From DATKLX01 sp035542155 (lineage in GTDB: Bacteria; Chloroflexota; Anaerolineae; Anaerolineales; Anaerolineaceae): a stretch of 46,014 bases of DNA. Positions 40,245 through 46,014 of this stretch are shown piece by piece; position 1 is the stretch's first letter, and each line of letters starts with the position of its first letter. The position numbers were made by a program, and so were the translations under genes. The DNA is taken from NCBI GenBank assembly GCA_035542155.1, contig DATKLX010000038.1, positions 1 through 46,014 on the forward strand, read 5' to 3'. The notes beneath the pieces are model-generated. The model saw only the letters and a program-made list of their open reading frames with translations. It was not told the origin of the DNA and did not search any database.

Positions 40245-41156
40245 TCAGTCCAGGGAGACCTTGACGATGCGGAAGGGCGGGTCGGCATCGGGGCCGGCGT
40301 GGGCCGGGTCCCAGAAATGATCGCTCTGGCCTTCGACCACCCAGGCGCTCCCGCGGTAGTAAGCGAAGGTGGTCACCCCGTCCAGGACGGCGGGGATCCG
40401 GCGCACCCGGGCGGTATCGCCATCCACGGCGATCACTGCCATTCCGCCCGCCCCGCCTTCGGCGGTCGCCAGGGTATGTGGGCCGATGACCTTGAGGCCG
40501 TCGGGACGACGCAGCTCCTGCGAGGTCTGGATCAGAATGGGACTGCCGGCGCTGCCATCCGGCTGGATGGCGATGCGGAAGAGCAGGCCAGCGCGCTGGT
40601 TGACGGTATAGATGGACCGGCCGGTGCGGTCGAAGTCGATGCCGTTGAGGCTCCACTGCTCCACGCCGAGCTGAGGGTCGTTGATCCACTCTTCGAGTGT
40701 GGATCCCCCGGCCGGCAGGCGCAGGATGCGCGGGGTCCAGGAATCGGTGACGTAGAGGTTGCCTTGCTCGTCGAAGGTCAAATCATTGGCAAAGCCGCCG
40801 CCGGGGAAGTCATAGCTGCCTTTCGGGGCGCCGGTCTGCAGATCGAAGGCTTTTACGCCCACTGGGGCGCTGCCGGTCAGGCGGCCGTTGCCGGCGTCGG
40901 AAGAGCAGGCCCAGAGGGTGTTGCGAGCCTGGTCGGCCCACAGGCCGAGGACGGAGACCAGCCCGTTCGATCCGGAGGGAATGAAGGGTTCCATCAAACC
41001 GGAGCCGGCCGGGGCGCGCAGGATACAGCCTTCGTACATGCTGCCGACGAAGAAGGTGCCATCCGGGGCAGCGGTGACGCCTTCGGGGAAATAGCGCGCC
41101 CCGGGGATAGTGATGACGCCGGTATAGATATCGATGGGTTGGTTAATCTCGTTCAC
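40245..41156 (-). CDS. SMP-30/NHL-type beta-propeller, probable sugar lactonase
   Basis: A 303-residue beta-propeller related to SMP-30/gluconolactonases. Candidate metal residues follow the family order Glu25 (FPEGVT), Asn124 (FANDLTF), Asn171 (LNGIDF) and Asp219 (RPDGLK). No signal peptide. Its ATGA start overlaps the stop of the UlaE-like epimerase, so the two are translated together. It is only distantly like the other SMP-30 gene of the operon (32750-33628), so they probably act on different lactones or one has another role. Confidence 0.82.
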   Translation of the reverse strand: MNEINQPIDIYTGVITIPGARYFPEGVTAAPDGTFFVGSMYEGCILRAPAGSGLMEPFIPSGSNGLVSVLGLWADQARNTLWACSSDAGNGRLTGSAPVGVKAFDLQTGAPKGSYDFPGGGFANDLTFDEQGNLYVTDSWTPRILRLPAGGSTLEEWINDPQLGVEQWSLNGIDFDRTGRSIYTVNQRAGLLFRIAIQPDGSAGSPILIQTSQELRRPDGLKVIGPHTLATAEGGAGGMAVIAVDGDTARVRRIPAVLDGVTTFAYYRGSAWVVEGQSDHFWDPAHAGPDADPPFRIVKVSLD

Positions 41157-42073
41157 ACGGTCTCCTTGTGTGGTTCCTCATGTTTCGCCGGCTCTTCGCC
41201 GGGCGCCGCTTGTTCTACCTTCGTCCAGCCATCCGGCCAGGCTTCGGCGACGAGGCGGTCGATCAGGCGGCGAGCCGCCGCGGCGCCCTCGACCGGATCC
41301 TGGTCCGGGTGCATCGAACCCCACATCTCCACGCCGAGCAAGCCCCAGAAGCCGCTGTGGGCCAGGGCCTGAAAAGTCTCGCGGAAGGGGACGATGCCGG
41401 TCTCGAAGGGGATGCCGCGGATCACGCGCGGCCGGGCATCTTTGACGTGAACGCCCAGAATATGTTTTTTGGCCAGGTCAATCTCGGCCGGGGGGTAGTA
41501 CCCGGCGGCGCAGAGGTTGCCAATATCGGGATAGAGCTGCAGCCAGGGCGAGTCGACTTCGCGGATGATCTCCAGGGCTTTGCTCAGGCAGTCGACGAAA
41601 GGCGTGTCGAGGTTCTCTAGGCCGAGCATCACCCCGGCCTGGCCGGCGTAGCGGGCGCCCTGGCGCAGGCCGTCGACAAAGTGAAACCGAGTCTCGTCGT
41701 CGCTGGTTTCGTAGAAGACGTCGTAAGCCATGACCTGGACGACGCGCAGCCCGATATTGCCGGCGAAATCGATCGCCTTGCGCAGGATCTCCTGACCGCG
41801 GCGGCGCAGCGCGGGGTCGTGGCTGCCAAGCGGGTACTTGCGATGGCCAGAGAGGCACATGGTCATGATGGTCACGCCAGTGTTCACGATGGCGCGGCGC
41901 AACTCGCTGCATTGGGCGGATGGCCAGTCCAGGCGGGCCAGGCGCTCGTCGCTCTCGTCGATAGAGATCTCGACGAAGTCATAGCCGGCCCGTCCGGCCG
42001 CGGCCAGGCGTGCTTCCCACGCCAGGTCGGGCGGTAGCGCTTTTTCGTAAAGACCCACGGGCATCTTGAACAT
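41153..42073 (-). CDS. L-xylulose-5-phosphate 3-epimerase (UlaE/SgbU-like)
   Basis: A 306-residue TIM-barrel epimerase of the UlaE/SgbU family, converting L-xylulose 5-phosphate to L-ribulose 5-phosphate. The family-specific string VEISIDESDERLARLDWP (34-51) and CLSGHRKYPLGSHDP (73-87) are strongly diagnostic. Metal ligands are Glu153 (GLENLD), Asp183 (YPDIGN), His209 (GVHVKD) and Glu249 (GVEMWG). The last 25 residues are a Glu/Lys-rich tail not needed for the fold. It is the first enzyme gene after the transporter, 27 bp downstream of the permease gene, and is the best evidence that the operon handles an L-pentulose. Confidence 0.92.
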   Translation of the reverse strand: MFKMPVGLYEKALPPDLAWEARLAAAGRAGYDFVEISIDESDERLARLDWPSAQCSELRRAIVNTGVTIMTMCLSGHRKYPLGSHDPALRRRGQEILRKAIDFAGNIGLRVVQVMAYDVFYETSDDETRFHFVDGLRQGARYAGQAGVMLGLENLDTPFVDCLSKALEIIREVDSPWLQLYPDIGNLCAAGYYPPAEIDLAKKHILGVHVKDARPRVIRGIPFETGIVPFRETFQALAHSGFWGLLGVEMWGSMHPDQDPVEGAAAARRLIDRLVAEAWPDGWTKVEQAAPGEEPAKHEEPHKETV

Positions 42074-42100
42074 GACGGGTTCTCCCTTCAGCGCTTAATT

Positions 42101-43174
42101 TTACGCCCGGACTTTCTCGCGGATGAGCAGGGTGTTCAGGACTACCGAGATCAGGAGCACACTGCCTTTTGCCACGGTCTGCCAGTAGGCGGGGATGACG
42201 GTCATCAGGCCGATGGTCACGCACATGATGATCAATGCGCCGATCGCGGTTTTGGGCACCGACCCCTCTCCACCGTAGAAAGAGGTGCCGCCGAGCAGCA
42301 CGGCGATGATACAGTTGGTCTCCATCCCGTCGCCGGAGAGAGGATCCCCGAGGGACATGTAGCTGGCCCGCGCGACGCCCGCCAGGGCGGCTAAAAGCCC
42401 GACCAGGACGTACAGGAGCCAGACCCACTTGATCGTGTTGATTCCGGAGAGCTCAGCCGCGGTGCGGTTGCCGCCGATGGCCGCAGCGTATTTGCCCAGG
42501 ATGGTCTTGCGCTGGGCGATGGTCAGCGCCGCGATGACGAACAGGGCGACGTAGAAGGCCCACGGCAGCCCAAAGAGGACTTCCTTGCGGGCGAAATCGT
42601 TGATCCAGCCTGGCATGGTCTGGGCGGCGCTGCTCTTGATGGCGGAGACGCCATCCGGCACGATGAGCAGGGCCAGGCCCTTGAACAGGTTGAGCGAAAC
42701 CAGGGTGGCGATGACGGGGGTGATGCGCAGGCGTACGACGAAGAGCCCGTTCAAAGCGCCCATGGCAAGCCCCAAGATCAGGGTGATCAGGATCGCGGGC
42801 AGGAAGCTGAACTTATTGAGGACCAGGTAGGAAAAGACGACCGCGCTGAGGCTCATAGCGCTGCCGACCGACAGGTCCATATATCCGGAGATCATCAGCA
42901 GGGTAAAGGCGCTGCTCACGATCAAGATCGGCACCGAGGTGCGCAGCAGGTTGATGATGCTGTCTGGGCTGAGGAAAGCGCCTCGCCCAAACAGACTGGT
43001 CTGGTCCAGCTTCAACACGCTGAAAACGCTGACGATCAGGAGCAGCACGACGTAGATGTAGACATCCTTTACGAACGCGCGGGTGGACCTGGTTGGCTCC
43101 GCTGACTGTCGAAGTGATAACGCCTTATCTGTGTTCACGTCCATCTGCTCCTTGGAATAGATAGTCCCGGCCAT
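42101..43174 (-). CDS. CUT2 sugar ABC transporter permease (second of pair)
   Basis: A 357-residue BPD_transp_2 permease with about nine membrane segments. SAFTLLMISGYMDLSVGSAMS (at about 105-125) and the loop GNRTAAELSGINTIKW are family marks. The ATG at 43174 has TAGGAGG in front; an internal ATG at 43144 also has AAGGAG close by, so a 10-residue shorter form is possible. It partners the permease encoded 10 bp upstream, suggesting a heterodimeric channel, unlike the single-permease xylose system. Confidence 0.92.
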   Translation of the reverse strand: MAGTIYSKEQMDVNTDKALSLRQSAEPTRSTRAFVKDVYIYVVLLLIVSVFSVLKLDQTSLFGRGAFLSPDSIINLLRTSVPILIVSSAFTLLMISGYMDLSVGSAMSLSAVVFSYLVLNKFSFLPAILITLILGLAMGALNGLFVVRLRITPVIATLVSLNLFKGLALLIVPDGVSAIKSSAAQTMPGWINDFARKEVLFGLPWAFYVALFVIAALTIAQRKTILGKYAAAIGGNRTAAELSGINTIKWVWLLYVLVGLLAALAGVARASYMSLGDPLSGDGMETNCIIAVLLGGTSFYGGEGSVPKTAIGALIIMCVTIGLMTVIPAYWQTVAKGSVLLISVVLNTLLIREKVRA

Positions 43175-43184
43175 GGCGCACCTC

Positions 43185-44207
43185 CTACCCCTTCCTCTTG
43201 TCCAGGGCGAACCGCTGCGCTAGGATGGCGATGAAGGTGACGATCCCTTTGAGGGTGAACTGCCAGTCCGGCGAGAGCAGCAGCCCGGTAGCGGAGGAGG
43301 TCACGACGGCGAGAATGATGGCGCCGAAGAACATGCCCATCACCGAGCCGAACCCCCCGGTGACGCTCACGCCGCCCAACAGGGTGATGACCAGGGCGTC
43401 GAACTCGTAGCCCGTGGCTGCGCCCGACATGCCGGATTTGTATTCCGATGAGAGGAGGATCCCGGTGAGGCCGGCCAGCAGGGCGCTGAGAATATACAGC
43501 GCGGTGAGGTGCCGGCCAACATTGATGCCCGAGAGGCGGGCCGCCACCGGGTTGGCCCCAATCAGGTAGGTGTGCCGGCCAGCCACCGTCTTCTTTTCGA
43601 AGACGAAGGCGATCAAAACCAGGACCAGCATGATAACCACCGAGATCTTGATCGGCGTGCCGGGGATGACCATGTTGCCGATCACACCGAACTGGTCCGG
43701 CAGGCTGGTGTTGCGCTGGGCGCCCTGGGTGATGACCTGGGCAACGCCGCGGGTAAGCATCATGGTGCCCAGGGTGACGATAATGGAGGGCACCTTCAGC
43801 CCGGCGATAAAAAAGGCATTGAGCGCGCCTACCGCCGCCGCGCACAGCAGGGTCAGGGCGATGGCGACCCCGTAAGGCAGCCCGAGCCCGTTGGCCAGCG
43901 CGTTCTGCGAAACGTTGGCTCCCTGGCAGAAAAAGACGGACAAAACGCCGGATAGGGCGATGACTCCGCCCACCGACATATCGTAGTTTCCGGTGATGAG
44001 CAGGAAGGTGACCCCGATGCCCAGGATGATCACGAACCAGTTGTTCATGACCAGGTTTAAGATATTCTGAGGCTGGTAGAAGTTGGGCACCGCGAGGCAG
44101 GCGATCGCGAAGAGGACGACGAGCACGCCGACCATGAAGAGGGTGATGAACGACTCGTCGCTCATCTTGCTGCTGGCTAACAATTTGCGTACCTGGTTTG
44201 TTTCCAT
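43185..44207 (-). CDS. CUT2 sugar ABC transporter permease (first of pair)
   Basis: A 340-residue integral membrane permease of the RbsC type. GIGVTFLLITGNYDMSVGG and GANPVAARLSGINVGRH are the conserved membrane and cytoplasmic-loop segments; GGVSVTGGFGSVMG follows. The start METNQVRKLL is chosen because its ATG lies 2 bp after the ATPase stop; the longer open frame would lie inside that gene. Together with the next permease, the ATPase and the binding protein it makes an importer, probably for an L-pentose, pentulose or pentitol. Confidence 0.92.
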   Translation of the reverse strand: METNQVRKLLASSKMSDESFITLFMVGVLVVLFAIACLAVPNFYQPQNILNLVMNNWFVIILGIGVTFLLITGNYDMSVGGVIALSGVLSVFFCQGANVSQNALANGLGLPYGVAIALTLLCAAAVGALNAFFIAGLKVPSIIVTLGTMMLTRGVAQVITQGAQRNTSLPDQFGVIGNMVIPGTPIKISVVIMLVLVLIAFVFEKKTVAGRHTYLIGANPVAARLSGINVGRHLTALYILSALLAGLTGILLSSEYKSGMSGAATGYEFDALVITLLGGVSVTGGFGSVMGMFFGAIILAVVTSSATGLLLSPDWQFTLKGIVTFIAILAQRFALDKRKG

Positions 44208-44209
44208 GG

Positions 44210-45700
44210 CTACTCTCCCCCCGTCACAATGTGGAGGATTTTCTCGCTGTCGCAATCGCAGCCGTTGCGCATAGTTTGCTTGAGGCTGCCGTCGTACAAA
44301 AGGTAGATGCTGTCACAGATATTCATCACCTCGGGCAGCTCGGAGGAGAAGACCATGATGGACTTGCCTTCTTTGGAGAGCTGGCGAATGAGGCTGTAGA
44401 TTTCACTTTTAGCGCCCACGTCGATGCCGCGGGTGGGCTCGTCGAGCATGAGCAGGTCCGCGTCGGCGAACAGGCATTTGGAGAGGACCACTTTTTGCTG
44501 GTTGCCTCCCGAGAGCTTGGCGGCTTCTTTCTCGGAGCTGCTGGTGGCGATCTTGAGCTTGTCGATGTACTCCAGCGTAACGTCCCTTTCCAGGGTCGAG
44601 TTGATGAAGCCGGCGCGCGAAATTTTGGCCATGTTCATGACGGGTATGTTGCCCCGGATGGTCAGGACGGTGAACAAGCCCTGGGAGCGCCTTTCTTCGG
44701 GCACCAGGGCAATGCCCGCCGCGATGGCCTTGTCCGGCGCGCCCTGGAGCTTTTTGCCCTTGAAGATGATCTCGCCGGTATACTCGTCTGCGCCGTAAAT
44801 AGCGCGGGCGAGCTCGGTTTTACCCGCGCCGACCAGGCCGTAGAAGCCGGCGATCTCCCCGGCGCGGATGTCAAAGGAAACGTCGTTCAGCTTGTGGTTG
44901 GAGAGGTGTTTGACTTGGAGAATGGTGTCCGGGCACTCACCATCCCGGGGGGTGTACTGCTCGAACACGGTCTTGCCGATCATCATTTTGATCAGCTCTG
45001 AGCGGTCCTGGATCTCGGAGACGGGTTTGGTGTCGATGTGCTTGCCGTCGCGCATCACCGTCACGTAGTCGCCCAGCTCGAAGATCTCGTCGAGGCGGTG
45101 GGAGATGTAGATCACAGTGACGTTGTTCTTACGCAGGTTGCGGATGATCGAGAACAGGCGGCCAATTTCGCTCTCGGAGATGGCGGCCGTGGGCTCGTCC
45201 ATGATGATGATGTTGGCGTCCGTGGCGACGGCTTTGGCGATCTCCACGATCTGTTTCTTAGCGACGCTCAGGCTCGAGACGAGCTGTTTCGGCTTGATCG
45301 ATGGCTCGATGCTGTTCATCACCTGGATCATTTTGTTGACTTTGTCCGTTTTGCGCAAAAACCCAAAGGTCGTCTCTTCCATCCCCAGCGTGAGATTTTC
45401 CTCCACGGTAAGCTGATCGACCACGTTGAGCTCCTGGAAGAGGGTACTGATCCCCTTCTCTTTCGCATCGCGGGTGCTGCGCGGGTTGAACTCCTGGCCG
45501 TTTAGCAGGATCTTGCCGCTGGTGCGCTGGTAGGCGCCGGTCAGGATCTTGATCAGGGTTGACTTCCCTGCGCCATTCTCGCCGACCAGGCAGTGGACGG
45601 TGTTGCGCTGGATGTCGAAGCTGACGTTATTGACCGCGCGCACGCCGGGGAAATCCTTGACCAGGTCTCTGATCTCGAGCACATTCTGTGTTGATTCCAT
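44210..45700 (-). CDS. CUT2 sugar ABC transporter, double ATP-binding subunit
   Basis: A 496-residue fused ATPase. Walker A of domain 1 is GENGAGKST (40-48) with Walker B NIIIMDEPT; domain 2 has GLVGAGKTELA, LSGGNQQK and LLMLDEPTRGIDVG. Unlike many relatives the second Walker A keeps its lysine, so both sites may hydrolyse ATP. GGGAG precedes the ATG. It follows the binding-protein gene by 100 bp that contain a GC-rich hairpin. Confidence 0.93.
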   Translation of the reverse strand: MESTQNVLEIRDLVKDFPGVRAVNNVSFDIQRNTVHCLVGENGAGKSTLIKILTGAYQRTSGKILLNGQEFNPRSTRDAKEKGISTLFQELNVVDQLTVEENLTLGMEETTFGFLRKTDKVNKMIQVMNSIEPSIKPKQLVSSLSVAKKQIVEIAKAVATDANIIIMDEPTAAISESEIGRLFSIIRNLRKNNVTVIYISHRLDEIFELGDYVTVMRDGKHIDTKPVSEIQDRSELIKMMIGKTVFEQYTPRDGECPDTILQVKHLSNHKLNDVSFDIRAGEIAGFYGLVGAGKTELARAIYGADEYTGEIIFKGKKLQGAPDKAIAAGIALVPEERRSQGLFTVLTIRGNIPVMNMAKISRAGFINSTLERDVTLEYIDKLKIATSSSEKEAAKLSGGNQQKVVLSKCLFADADLLMLDEPTRGIDVGAKSEIYSLIRQLSKEGKSIMVFSSELPEVMNICDSIYLLYDGSLKQTMRNGCDCDSEKILHIVTGGE

Positions 45701-45717
45701 GCAACCACTCCCTGAAC

Positions 45718-45757
45718 CGGGCGGGGGGATTTCCCGTGGGGGTCCTCCCCCCGTCCG
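45718..45757 (-). terminator. Intercistronic GC-rich hairpin between binding-protein and ATPase genes
   Basis: CGGGCGGGGGGA (45718-45729) pairs with TCCCCCCGTCCG (45746-45757) over 12 positions with one imperfect pair. No T-run follows on the minus strand, so it more likely protects the 3' end of the binding-protein message or causes partial termination than stops the operon. It has the same placement as hairpins in the other two transporter operons of this window. Confidence 0.6.
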
Positions 45758-45800
45758 TTCACACTATTCGACGGTTAATCGAGGCTTTCTCGCTGCGAAC

Positions 45801-46014
45801 TTACTCGACTTTGGTGCCAAACTGGGTGTTCAGCCATTTGGCTGCGTCAATGCGATCCATGGTCCAGAAAGATACATTGTAAGCCTTGTAGAAGAATTCC
45901 TGGGCAGGCTGGGAAGTGGGCTTGACTTTGCCGTTGACCACATCCATGATCAGGTCGATGCGGCCGTGAGAGGTCTCGATCGGGGGCAGGCCCATGGAGA
46001 GCTTGAGCGAGCTG
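45801..46014 (-). CDS. Sugar ABC transporter substrate-binding protein, C-terminal part (cut by window edge)
   Basis: The last 70 codons of a gene that continues beyond the right edge. The peptide includes GLPPIETSHGRIDLIMDVVN and ends WTMDRIDAAKWLNTQFGTKVE, the look of a type I periplasmic-binding (Peripla_BP_4/RbsB class) C-terminus. Position directly upstream of the CUT2 ATPase and permease genes supports this. The ATG at 45995 is internal, not the start. The operon promoter must lie outside the window. Confidence 0.8.
   Translation of the reverse strand, partial: SSLKLSMGLPPIETSHGRIDLIMDVVNGKVKPTSQPAQEFFYKAYNVSFWTMDRIDAAKWLNTQFGTKVE

Overview
The window is a GC-rich bacterial chromosome segment given over almost entirely to sugar uptake and catabolism. 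It holds 42 protein genes, one of them cut by the right edge, and no RNA gene, IS element or CRISPR that I can see. The lipoprotein signal peptides followed by long Ala/Pro/Thr linkers, several ABC sugar importers in a row and many FGGY kinases resemble Anaerolineae-type Chloroflexota. This is inference from style; no taxonomic marker gene is present.

Region 1 (151-6158, + strand): a GntR/FCD regulator with a sigma70-like promoter and a palindrome at its start site, then an SDR sugar dehydrogenase, an enolase-superfamily sugar-acid dehydratase, an MBL-fold hydrolase, an FAH-family 2-keto-3-deoxy-pentonate dehydratase and an aldehyde dehydrogenase. Together they read as a non-phosphorylative (Weimberg-type) pentose-to-2-oxoglutarate route, with the MBL protein as a possible lactonase.

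Region 2 (6328-17747, - strand): a xylose operon read right to left: ROK repressor (XylR-like), CUT2 permease, binding lipoprotein, ATPase, DUF4380 mutarotase-like protein, creatininase-family hydrolase, xylose isomerase, xylulokinase and a URO-D-superfamily protein. It starts at a consensus promoter (TTGACA-17-TATAAT) whose start site is covered by a 17-bp palindrome, and ends at an intrinsic terminator.

Region 3 (17764-28680): a lone GatZ/KbaZ-like gene diverges from a DeoR-family regulator. After the regulator come a CUT1 binding lipoprotein, two permeases without their own ATPase, a SIS-domain isomerase/deaminase, a ROK sugar kinase, an FAD oxidase resembling alkyl-DHAP synthase, a class I (DhnA/LacD-type) aldolase and a PfkB kinase with an altered substrate motif. 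The logic is that of a tagatose- or amino-sugar-type pathway (import, phosphorylation, isomerisation, second phosphorylation, aldol cleavage), but the FAD oxidase does not fit any scheme I know.

Region 4 (28681-29244): non-coding, with a 52-bp tandem repeat array and two intrinsic terminators serving the minus strand.

Region 5 (29245 to the right edge, - strand): one long operon-like run of 16 genes: binding protein (partial), ATPase, two permeases, L-xylulose-5-phosphate 3-epimerase (UlaE-like), SMP-30 lactonase, SorC regulator, AraD/FucA-family enzyme, acetoin/pyruvate-type E1 alpha, E1 beta and E2, FGGY kinase, second SMP-30, GatY-type class II aldolase, L-xylulokinase-like kinase and a second URO-D-superfamily protein. 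It couples an L-pentulose phosphate pathway to a 2-oxoacid/acetoin dehydrogenase complex.

The parts most likely to be undescribed are the AGPS-like oxidase operon, the L-pentulose/2-oxoacid dehydrogenase operon, and the URO-D-family gene that closes both minus-strand sugar operons.
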